This document shows positions 57,607 through 64,000 of a stretch of 64,000 nt of DNA, piece by piece; within the stretch, counting starts at the first letter, position 1; every line of letters begins with the position of its first letter. The notes beneath the pieces are model-generated. The model was given only the letters and a program-made list of their open reading frames with translations. It searched no databases and was not told the origin of the DNA. Both the position numbers and the translations under genes were made by a program. The DNA is from an uncultured Armatimonadota bacterium. GTDB lineage: Bacteria > Armatimonadota > Armatimonadia > Armatimonadales > Armatimonadaceae. Where the stretch lies: assembly GCA_903910385.1 (NCBI GenBank), contig CAIVZM010000033.1, forward strand, positions 62,001 through 126,000, in the 5' to 3' direction.

Positions 57607-58785
57607 ATGCTATTACATCGCACAGACGTCCGGAAGCACGTATTAACGCTGCTGTTGCACGGGATTTTGTCGTTGATTCTCGCCTTGATGTCCGCCGGCG
57701 TTCTTCAAGCGCAAACCAGCGTACCCGCATCCGGCACTGAGAAGCAAACACGTACAATCATTGTCCTGCCGTTCGATTTCAGTGCAGGATTCGACACCAA
57801 AGTCAGTGATGGGCTGGGGAAAATTATTGCCCAGATGATGACTGCTTCTCTTGTAAAGAGCGGAGAAGCGCAAGGCAGGAAAGTGCGCGTTCTGGATCGC
57901 TCATCTATGAAAGATGTTTTGGAAGAGCAGGATTTGGTCACTAAAAATATCGTTACCAAGGATTTAGCAACCAAACTCCAGAAGAAAATAGGCGCAGGCA
58001 TAGCGATAAGCGGAACAATTACCAAGTTCAATCTGGAATCCAGGCAGAGAAATCCCGTTGAAACTGCTGTTGAAACTGCTGTTGAAATCTTCGGTGGCGG
58101 TAGCTTACTCCCAAAAGGAACCGAGTTGCATGTTGCCGCGCTAGTGAATGTGATTGATGTGCAATCAGGTGAAATTATTTACGCTTCTAACCTATTTGAA
58201 GAGAAAGACAAGACAGATAAGTTAGATAAAGATATTCAATCAGCATTAACTAAACTAGTCAAAAGCAATAGTGAGCAAAAGTCCGATGATTCCGCCGGTA
58301 AACCAGAACTAGATCCGGGCATGATGGCTCGAGCAGGCGAGGCAAGTCGCAAATTAGTGGAAAAAATTGCATCCGATCTGGTCGGGCATATACCAACAGC
58401 TACAGCGGAAGATATAGAAAAAGAAAAGGTTCTGGGGTTACCTGTACGAACCCTTGAAGTGTCCGGCTTGAAAGAGGTGGATAAAGCGGACAAATTTCTT
58501 GAAGAACTCAAAAAATGTCCCGGCATTCGAATGGCGGAGATGGATGCATGGAACGATGATGTGCTGACAGCAAGCGTTCGCGCCGATGATAATTCTTTAC
58601 GAAAGATTGGCATTTACCTGGCGTCGAATCCTGAACTGAAGGCATTTGGGCTAAAACTCAAGACTTACAGCCCTGAGAAGATAGTGATTTGCGCAAAACC
58701 TTCGGCCACTAAACCACCAAACTCCGCTCCGTCTAAAAAACAGACCGCAAAACCATCAACGTCCACTCCGCCTAAGAAGCCGTAG
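57607..58785 (+). CDS. CsgG-family secretion/assembly protein with extra C-terminal domain
   Basis: A 392-aa exported protein. Signal peptide ends near 'VLQAQTSV'; there is no lipobox, unlike E. coli CsgG. Residues about 45-215 match the CsgG/HfaB fold: 'TIIVLPFDFSAGFDTKVSDG', 'LGKIIAQMMTASLVKSG', 'VRVLDRSSMKDVLEEQDL', 'KIGAGIAISGTITKF' and 'ALVNVIDVQSGEIIYASNLF'. A ~100-residue C-terminal domain ('CPGIRMAEMDAWNDDVLTAS') and a Lys/Pro/Ser tail follow. CsgG makes the outer-membrane channel for curli subunits. GGGAAGG precedes the ATG. It sits between two paralogous small secreted proteins that are not curlin-like, so a different exported substrate is suspected. Confidence 0.75.
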   Translation: MLLHRTDVRKHVLTLLLHGILSLILALMSAGVLQAQTSVPASGTEKQTRTIIVLPFDFSAGFDTKVSDGLGKIIAQMMTASLVKSGEAQGRKVRVLDRSSMKDVLEEQDLVTKNIVTKDLATKLQKKIGAGIAISGTITKFNLESRQRNPVETAVETAVEIFGGGSLLPKGTELHVAALVNVIDVQSGEIIYASNLFEEKDKTDKLDKDIQSALTKLVKSNSEQKSDDSAGKPELDPGMMARAGEASRKLVEKIASDLVGHIPTATAEDIEKEKVLGLPVRTLEVSGLKEVDKADKFLEELKKCPGIRMAEMDAWNDDVLTASVRADDNSLRKIGIYLASNPELKAFGLKLKTYSPEKIVICAKPSATKPPNSAPSKKQTAKPSTSTPPKKP

Positions 58786-58862
58786 TTGGTCGCATTTGAA
58801 AAATACTTCGACATCCCCAGGGGCTAAATACCCCCTATTCTCAGTATCAGGAGAAGAGAAAA

Positions 58863-59489
58863 ATGCTTAGAATTTTCAAGAACAGTAGCGTCTTTGCGGC
58901 GATGACAATTGCCCTGTTATCCGCTGGACTTATAGTTTATGGGCAGGAAGAGGGGCCGGGAGCCGAGACCGAAGAGACGGTGCAAACTCCAATAGACGTT
59001 GATACCGCTCCGATAGAAGATCCAACGCTCGGGGGAACGGATGCGAACCCCACACAACCCGAACCAGAAGCGCCTCAATCTGTCCCTCCTGCCTCACCGC
59101 CAAGCAAACGGATTTCGATTCGCTACTATGTGCTTCAAGGCGGGGGGAAACGCGCCTATGAAGTTCGGCGAGGAAGCAAAACAGGTGGACGTTTCACGGT
59201 GTGGAAAAGCCCGAAAGGAGCTGTCGGAAGTCGCCCTATTTATGGTTATACAGACAGAGCGGCGGCGGGCGAACAAGTGATTGTCCATGTCGGTGGCGGT
59301 GGTGTCGCCCGTGAAGCGGGAGTCAAGTTTAGCAATGTGAAGAAGTTTTCCTCCGCGAACGTGAATCTGCCGTTCAACCTGAAGCGCACTGTAACCCCTG
59401 TTACAGGCACGAGCATATACACCTTCGTTATACAGGATGGCAAACCTACGGTAGTTAAACGCCTCCCTGTCGGTCCACGCGGACGATAG
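58863..59489 (+). CDS. Secreted IRYYV/TDRA/RLPVG-motif protein, paralogue 2
   Basis: A 208-aa exported protein. Signal peptide ends near 'IVYGQEE'. A Glu/Pro/Thr-rich linker (about residues 24-75) precedes the conserved part, which has 'ISIRYYVLQGGG', 'IYGYTDRAAAGE', 'VIVHVGGGGVAREAGV', 'IYTFVIQDGK' and 'VVKRLPVGPRGR'. These align in order with the protein at 57076-57519, so the two are paralogues; this one has an added acidic spacer. CAGGAG lies upstream of the ATG. It directly follows the CsgG-family gene. No known domain is recognised. Confidence 0.65.
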   Translation: MLRIFKNSSVFAAMTIALLSAGLIVYGQEEGPGAETEETVQTPIDVDTAPIEDPTLGGTDANPTQPEPEAPQSVPPASPPSKRISIRYYVLQGGGKRAYEVRRGSKTGGRFTVWKSPKGAVGSRPIYGYTDRAAAGEQVIVHVGGGGVAREAGVKFSNVKKFSSANVNLPFNLKRTVTPVTGTSIYTFVIQDGKPTVVKRLPVGPRGR

Positions 59490-59583
59490 CAACCGTTATA
59501 CGGACATATAAACCTTCGCTTGAATATCATTCTTCCTCATCTGGCATGATTGACCCATTCAGACAAACGAAAGAAACAATGAA

Positions 59584-61227
59584 ATGAAGACTCATCGATA
59601 TCTCGCCGCACTCATCTCCATTATTATTGCGATAGTCTGTATCGCCGGTTGCGGCGGTAGCAATAATGGCGGCGGTGGCGGCGGCAATAATGGCGGTAAC
59701 AACACTGGCGGTAACAACACTGGCGGTAACAACACTGGCGGTAACAACACTGGCGGCGGTGGCGGCGGCAATAATGGCGGTAACAACACTGGCGGCGAAA
59801 CGCCAACCCCAGCGCCAACCCGGGCAACTCTTCGTGTACGTATCGACTTTCCAACCGGGTCGCGATTTGTTCCTGTTTCCGCTCAATGCGTCAAAGTTTC
59901 TGTGAAGCAAGGTGAAAACGAACTACAACAGGCAATCGTCGTTAAGCCTGCCGGCGGCGGCGTTCAGGAACAGATATTCAACGACCTGCCAGCCGTTCCG
60001 CTTACTGTCGTGACAACCGCTTATGCAAATGCGAATGCATCAGGAACCCCATTGGCGGAAGGCGTTCAAACGGTCACTAATAATGGGGGGAATATTGCGA
60101 CGGTAGATATTGCGATGAATTCCACCGTCCAATCCGTCGTTGTAACATCGTCATCCTCCGAAATCTCAATCGGTGATGTCACCAGCATTGCGGCAGTGGC
60201 GCGAAATGCATCCAATCAGGATGTCTTAACCGACCCAAGTAAATGGCGATGGTCTTCCTCCAATCCATCGATAGCGACGGTGGAATCTGCGGGAGCGACG
60301 GCGACGGTTCGTGGCGTCTCGGTAGGCGAGGTCGATATTACCGCCACAGAATCGGAAACGGGTAAAGTGGGAGTCTTCCATGTAAAAGCCCTTCGCCCCG
60401 CCCCAACGCTTCTCTTCCGCGACGGCGGAAGCATCTACTGGTATAACGCTCGAAAAGCGGATGCGGCGATAAAAACGACTACCCTGGGAGGTTCTCCACT
60501 TTCTCCCCGGATGACCTTGATGCCCAATGGCGCAATCGGCGTTAATGTAGCTAACTCAGGTTCTTCTGTCGTAGCGGTAGTCGACAGGAACACGGCGCTT
60601 GTAGGGCCGAACTCATCCACTTTCAACTATGGCTCTCATGGAATCGACAGCCTTTTCGGCTTGCCCGATGGCAAGATTCTGGCACATACAACGCTGGGAT
60701 TCGCCGTCATCAATCCCTCCACTGGAGTCGTGGAATCGACAGGCGGGCTCCGAATCTATGGACGGATTTTCGATATTGTGCGTGGCCCGGACAATAAAAT
60801 CTATCTTCTGTCGTCTAGTAGAACAGGACAGAGTAGCGGTTACGTGCTGGCGCGACTCAATCTTGGAGCCAATGACGTTCTCACTGAAGAAGTCATTCTT
60901 TTTAAACAGGCGGTAAAATTCAGTTCCATGCAATTCCTGAGCAATGGCTCTCTTGCCATTGCCGAACCGGATTCGGGTACGATACGCCTCTATAGTGTCG
61001 GCGCGAACAATGTAACTCCTCTGGGATCAGCGGTTTCGGTAACGGGTATTCGAACAATCCGGATATACCGAAATGTCTCCGTGGAAGGGGATGAAATCCT
61101 ATATGCATTGACGGATAAAGGAGTACGCCGATTCTCCTTTGCGAATGGCGTTCTCAATCCGCTGGATACCGATGCCGCGCCGTTCCTGTCAAAGTCGTCT
61201 GGCGATGATATCGCCGTCTTGAATTAG
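59584..61227 (+). CDS. Lipoprotein with Big_2 domain and beta-propeller-like region
   Basis: A 547-aa lipoprotein. Lipobox 'CIAGC' with the lipidated Cys near residue 23, then a Gly/Asn low-complexity spacer encoded by 15-bp repeats. Residues about 75-185 are beta-rich. Residues about 190-270 match a bacterial Ig-like (Big_2) domain: 'VTSSSSEISIGDVTSIAAVA', 'KWRWSSSNPSIATVESAGAT', 'VGEVDITATE'. The C-terminal ~270 residues have repeated strands ('GIDSLFGLPDGKILAHTTLG', 'LYALTDKGVRRFSFANG'-like) typical of a propeller. It would face the periplasm or cell surface. Start ATG 59584 has GAAAG upstream. Confidence 0.72.
   Translation: MKTHRYLAALISIIIAIVCIAGCGGSNNGGGGGGNNGGNNTGGNNTGGNNTGGNNTGGGGGGNNGGNNTGGETPTPAPTRATLRVRIDFPTGSRFVPVSAQCVKVSVKQGENELQQAIVVKPAGGGVQEQIFNDLPAVPLTVVTTAYANANASGTPLAEGVQTVTNNGGNIATVDIAMNSTVQSVVVTSSSSEISIGDVTSIAAVARNASNQDVLTDPSKWRWSSSNPSIATVESAGATATVRGVSVGEVDITATESETGKVGVFHVKALRPAPTLLFRDGGSIYWYNARKADAAIKTTTLGGSPLSPRMTLMPNGAIGVNVANSGSSVVAVVDRNTALVGPNSSTFNYGSHGIDSLFGLPDGKILAHTTLGFAVINPSTGVVESTGGLRIYGRIFDIVRGPDNKIYLLSSSRTGQSSGYVLARLNLGANDVLTEEVILFKQAVKFSSMQFLSNGSLAIAEPDSGTIRLYSVGANNVTPLGSAVSVTGIRTIRIYRNVSVEGDEILYALTDKGVRRFSFANGVLNPLDTDAAPFLSKSSGDDIAVLN
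59669..59800. repeat. Nested 15-bp and larger repeats encoding Gly/Asn spacer
   Basis: The unit AACACTGGCGGTAAC occurs three times at 59701-59745, followed by partial copies. It is bracketed by two copies of a GGCGGCGGTGGC-type block, at about 59669 and 59751. The spacer length is likely variable between strains. Confidence 0.8.
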
Positions 61228-61279
61228 CGGAACGGATTCAGGGCGATACCCGACTACCGGAAATATTTCCCGTGTCATA

Positions 61280-61311
61280 TCCGGGAGGAACTCTATTCGA
61301 TACCTCCCGGA
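61280..61311 (+). terminator. Hairpin after the Big_2 lipoprotein gene
   Basis: A 9-bp stem (TCCGGGAGG / CCTCCCGGA) with a 14-nt loop, 50 bp after the stop. There is no U-run. Confidence 0.45.
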
Positions 61312-61344
61312 AATCACCCAAAATCAATACCTGAAAGGTAATCT

Positions 61345-61716
61345 ATGAAGCGAATTTCTATTTGTGCGACGGTTGCGACTATTGCAATCCTGACCCTTCT
61401 CTCTCTGCCCGTCAAAGCGGCGGATGTCAATGTGGATATCAAACCGGCGACCCGTGGCTTCGGACAATCCGTCCTCTGCACATTTATCATCACGGATAAC
61501 AAAAAGCCGGTGAAAAACGCCCCGGTTGAAATCTGGTTTTCCGGTCAGAAAGGCATACAGACCACTCATGTGAAAGCGAAGACAGACGGGCAGGGGCGTG
61601 TCTCAAAAACGTTGACTATCCCACGCGACTGGAAACCGCTCACGCGCTTTGTAGATGTAAATATCAGTTGTGAGTCGGCGGCTGTCCTGCAACTGTTTCG
61701 AGTGCTGGGTAAGTAA
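61345..61716 (+). CDS. Small secreted Ig-like protein
   Basis: A 123-aa exported protein. Signal peptide 'ISICATVATIAILTLLSLPV', cleavage near 'VKAAD'. The mature part is a single beta-sandwich with 'QSVLCTFIITDNKKPVKNAP', 'VEIWFSGQKG' and 'KAKTDGQGRVSKTLTIPRDW', the Big_1/MG2-like pattern in which a 'TDxxG' loop follows. It resembles the broken gene at 56142-56606 in size and layout. AAAGGT precedes the ATG by 5 nt. Likely a structural or binding module on the cell surface; no partner is known. Confidence 0.65.
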   Translation: MKRISICATVATIAILTLLSLPVKAADVNVDIKPATRGFGQSVLCTFIITDNKKPVKNAPVEIWFSGQKGIQTTHVKAKTDGQGRVSKTLTIPRDWKPLTRFVDVNISCESAAVLQLFRVLGK

Positions 61717-61821
61717 ATCCCCTTGCGAATATATGGAAAAAGATTGGATGGCAGGTTTGTAAAATTACTAACCATAACTCCGATTTATTATTCTTTATTG
61801 TTAATAAGAAAGGAAAGTCTC

Positions 61822-63072
61822 ATGTCGGACTTATTTAAGGAATGCTCCTTTCAGAACCGGCGTATATCTGAACTGGAACGACAACTTGGTGCGATGCAAC
61901 GACGCCTGACGATAACATGGGGATTGACCCTGTCGAGTTTGTCCATCCTATTGATCACAATGAGTCAATATCCGGCGACGGCTCAGTCGGGATCGCCCTA
62001 CTACAAAACAATCGCCTCTCTGAGCGCAGCAGTTCGATCTCTGGAAACTCAGATGACCACGGTCAATGGAGAGGTTACGACTCTGCGTAGCCAGACCGTT
62101 GCCAACACGAACGACATAACCGACGTCAAGGAGCGACTGACGAGTGTCGAGGGTAAGACAGAAACAAATTCCAACCAGATCACTGACCTGAACTCACGGG
62201 TGGCGCAAAACGAAACGAAAATAGTAGAACTTACATCTCAAGTAGAATTGCTTTTGCTCAAGGGTGATGACGTAGACACACGCCTCCAGGCTTTAGATTA
62301 CAAAACTCAGTACATCACGGCAGGGGACAACCAGACCTATATCGTGAGCGACCTGCTTGTAGACAACGGAAATGTTCGCATTACCAATGGGTCGGGTGAC
62401 ACCACCGTCACTAACGGTAAGGGCAACCTGATTTTGGGCTACAACGAAAGTAATGAGGATGATGGCGACAACCGGGGTGGTTCCCACAATCTGGTGATTG
62501 GTTCTTTTCATCAGTGCCCCTCTTATGGGAGTCTTATCGCCGGACAAGACAATAAAGCTCTCGCCCCTTTTTCCAGTGTGACAGGCGGCGTCCAAAATAC
62601 TGCCAGCAGCGACTTTTCATCCGTTTCAGGTGGCCTTCAAAATATCGCGAGCGGCATCTATTCATCCGTTTCAGGCGGTCGTGAGAATAGTGCAAGCGGA
62701 GAATCCGCTGCCGTATCCGGCGGTATCTACAATTCCGCGACGAACGACCGCGCCTCGGTGACAGGCGGAGTGGGTAATCAAGCGAGTGGAAAACACAGTT
62801 GCGTCACTGGTGGAAACACCAATGTTGCAAGTGGCGAAAACTCATGGATTGGCGGTGGTGCAGAGAATGAAGCGAGGGGGTACTGCAACACCATTCTTGG
62901 CGGTGTAAAGAATGTCACCGATACAGATGGAATTAATGGTGGTTTCGCCTCAATTTGCGGCGGACAAAACAACGTAGCGACAGGATTTGTCTCGGTTGTC
63001 GGCGGAGGAGTAGGGAATGAGGAATTCCGGAACGGCGGATGGCTGGTTTCTTGGGACTCTCTTCACAACTAG
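61822..63072 (+). CDS. YadA-head-repeat protein with N-terminal membrane segment and coiled coil
   Basis: A 416-aa protein. A short coiled coil ('RRISELERQLGAMQRRLT') precedes a hydrophobic helix (about residues 30-50) and a possible cleavage site 'PATAQS'. A long coiled coil follows (about 60-155: 'VRSLETQMTTVNGEVTTLRS' and later heptads). Residues about 235-405 are YadA-type head repeats of ~14 residues such as 'NTASSDFSSVSGG', 'NIASGIYSSVSGG' and 'NSASGESAAVSGG'. This suggests a trimer with a left-handed beta-roll head. There is no C-terminal YadA barrel, so it is not a classical autotransporter. ATG 61822 has AGGAAAG upstream. Confidence 0.7.
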   Translation: MSDLFKECSFQNRRISELERQLGAMQRRLTITWGLTLSSLSILLITMSQYPATAQSGSPYYKTIASLSAAVRSLETQMTTVNGEVTTLRSQTVANTNDITDVKERLTSVEGKTETNSNQITDLNSRVAQNETKIVELTSQVELLLLKGDDVDTRLQALDYKTQYITAGDNQTYIVSDLLVDNGNVRITNGSGDTTVTNGKGNLILGYNESNEDDGDNRGGSHNLVIGSFHQCPSYGSLIAGQDNKALAPFSSVTGGVQNTASSDFSSVSGGLQNIASGIYSSVSGGRENSASGESAAVSGGIYNSATNDRASVTGGVGNQASGKHSCVTGGNTNVASGENSWIGGGAENEARGYCNTILGGVKNVTDTDGINGGFASICGGQNNVATGFVSVVGGGVGNEEFRNGGWLVSWDSLHN

Positions 63073-63095
63073 CACGATCAGATGACCTAGTATAA

Positions 63096-63173
63096 CCGGG
63101 TGTAATTTAAGTATCAGGTAGGCGCAACGGATGCACAACATCCTGACCAACTATGTACAAGGATTACACCCGG
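63096..63173 (+). promoter_or_regulatory. Structured leader before the PEP-CTERM gene
   Basis: An 11-bp perfect stem (CCGGGTGTAAT / ATTACACCCGG, 63096-63106 with 63163-63173) closes a 56-nt internal region. Inside, TCAGG/CCTGA and GGATG/CATCC compete for the same CC bases, so two inner folds are possible. It ends 25 nt before the ATG. It could be a terminator of the upstream gene or a regulatory leader. Confidence 0.4.
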
Positions 63174-63198
63174 CATTTCTCAATTCAGGAAGGCAAGT

Positions 63199-63957
63199 AT
63201 GTTTCATTTCCGTATGTTTTCCGTTGTCCTGTCGCTGTGCATTGTCGCGTTCGCTTCTGTTCCCGTTTTTGCGCAGATAGAGCTAATTCAAAATGGCGGA
63301 TTCGAGACAGGAGATTTCAGTCATTGGAAACGATGGCAACAGGCAGGTAGTCCAGGAGAATTCCAGATATCTGGAGAGAGTCAGACGCCCTCGGAGCAGT
63401 TTCCTACCCCTGGGGCCTTCTCCGGCGATTACTATGCGGTCACGGATAGTAACGCTCCCGGCACGGATGGCCCATCAGCATATGCTCTATATCAGGCATT
63501 CATGATCCCACAAGCAACGGAGAAGGTTACACTACACTTCGATATGTTTGTGAACGACTGGTTCGGTCAAGGGGCGTTGAATACGAATGGCTTGATTGAT
63601 TACACACAGTCAACGCCAACTCAATTTGTTCGAGTTGATATCCTGACAAGCGATGCCAACCCGTTTACCATCTCTCCCTCCGATATTGTCAGTAATATCT
63701 ATCTGGGATTGGATGGAATTGCCCCTCCCTATTCATACTCCGGGTTCGATATTGACTTAACGTCGCTCACCACAAGCGGCCAGACTTATCAACTCCGCTT
63801 TGCGTCAGTTGCAAACCAGTTCAGCCTGAATATGGGGGTAGATAACGTCAGTATCACCACTGTGAGCGCTCCGGAACCAGGGGCATTTGCGCTGTTCGCA
63901 TTAGGAATATCAACAGCGTATGTCGTAAACTTATGCCTTCGAAGGAATTCTGGCTGA
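63199..63957 (+). CDS. PEP-CTERM sorting-domain protein
   Basis: A 252-aa exported protein with a signal peptide (cleavage near 'PVFAQIE'). The mature N-terminus has 'LIQNGGFETGDFSHWKRWQQ', the usual start of a carbohydrate-binding-like beta-sandwich in PEP-CTERM proteins. The C-terminus carries the sorting signal: 'SAPEPGAF', a hydrophobic helix and 'CLRRNSG'. Exosortase (EpsH/XrtA) recognises such tails and moves the protein to the cell surface, often with exopolysaccharide; no exosortase gene is in the window. AGGAAGG precedes the ATG. A 3'-truncated duplicate lies at 56716-56867. Confidence 0.88.
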   Translation: MFHFRMFSVVLSLCIVAFASVPVFAQIELIQNGGFETGDFSHWKRWQQAGSPGEFQISGESQTPSEQFPTPGAFSGDYYAVTDSNAPGTDGPSAYALYQAFMIPQATEKVTLHFDMFVNDWFGQGALNTNGLIDYTQSTPTQFVRVDILTSDANPFTISPSDIVSNIYLGLDGIAPPYSYSGFDIDLTSLTTSGQTYQLRFASVANQFSLNMGVDNVSITTVSAPEPGAFALFALGISTAYVVNLCLRRNSG

Positions 63958-64000
63958 GACTTCGGACATTTTGATTTTAATTCGGAGGTCAAGGAGATTG
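63958..64000 (+). other. Window end; possible ribosome-binding site of a next gene
   Basis: The last bases contain GGAGGTCAAGGAG, a strong Shine-Dalgarno-like run, so another plus-strand gene probably starts just past the window. Confidence 0.3.

Noticed and set aside
1-64000. tRNA and rRNA genes
   Set aside because: No cloverleaf with a GGTTCGA-type T-arm and no conserved rRNA sequence was found in the gaps; those resembling T-arm bases lie inside coding genes.

Overview
The window looks like a free-living, diderm-type bacterium with moderate GC. The gene set is unusual in combination: BTAD-TPR regulators, a prepilin-type protein ending in the 'DGHVKY' signature, Ig-like and copper-amine-oxidase-stalk secreted proteins, PEP-CTERM sorting, PhyH-type dioxygenases beside a DUF5060 glycosidase, citramalate synthase, a Pseudomonas-type L-rhamnose isomerase and a LolA-like protein. 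Armatimonadota fits best, with Planctomycetes-like groups as the alternative. This is inference from gene content, because no rRNA or tRNA gene was seen.

Layout. 0-4.7 kb: an ECF-like sigma factor, a 1015-aa BTAD/STAND/TPR regulator and a small secreted protein. 4.8-11.6 kb: YczE-like membrane protein, then deoC, phosphoketolase (xfp), acetate kinase (ackA) and an MFS transporter. Phosphoketolase makes acetyl-phosphate and AckA turns it into acetate plus ATP. 11.7-15.9 kb: class II aldolase and rhamnose isomerase, with a gene graveyard (a Nudix gene broken by a stop codon, a nucleotidyltransferase reduced to its C-terminus beside its intact small partner, and another C-terminal scrap). 15.9-29.7 kb: an 850-aa propeller-like protein, hflX, panC, a copper-amine-oxidase-stalk/Ig protein, two PhyH dioxygenases, a DUF5060 glycosidase, a DUF6174 lipoprotein and cimA. 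29.8-33.4 kb: a tightly coupled three-gene glycosyltransferase operon preceded by two terminator-like hairpins. 33.8-45.6 kb: panB, GNAT, acyl-ACP desaturase, isochorismatase-like hydrolase, a candidate small RNA, a sirtuin, nagA, tatC, a Gly-rich secreted protein, LolA-like, DUF2007, nth and a nucleoside-type MFS permease. 45.7-52.1 kb: prepilin-like protein, LTPAQ-type membrane protein, a two-domain ThyX-like protein, and a TPR protein coupled to a second BTAD-TPR regulator that lacks the NTPase.

52.1-64 kb is the accessory part: a secreted-protein island, all genes on the plus strand, mostly separated by hairpins. It holds a 1027-aa Ig-like protein, degraded ISL3-type transposase, a nonsense-broken secreted gene, a truncated duplicate of a PEP-CTERM gene, two paralogous ~150-200-aa secreted proteins flanking a CsgG-family protein, a Big_2 lipoprotein, a small Ig-like protein, a YadA-head-repeat protein and a complete PEP-CTERM protein. 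The CsgG-flanking pair (shared IRYYV, TDRA and RLPVG motifs) is the best candidate here for an undescribed cell-surface system.

Gene expression uses two start types. Many genes have a good Shine-Dalgarno sequence. Several metabolic genes (deoC, panC, panB, cimA, tatC, the yczE-like gene) instead have a -10-like TANNNT hexamer only 6-9 nt before the ATG and no Shine-Dalgarno sequence, as expected for leaderless mRNAs.
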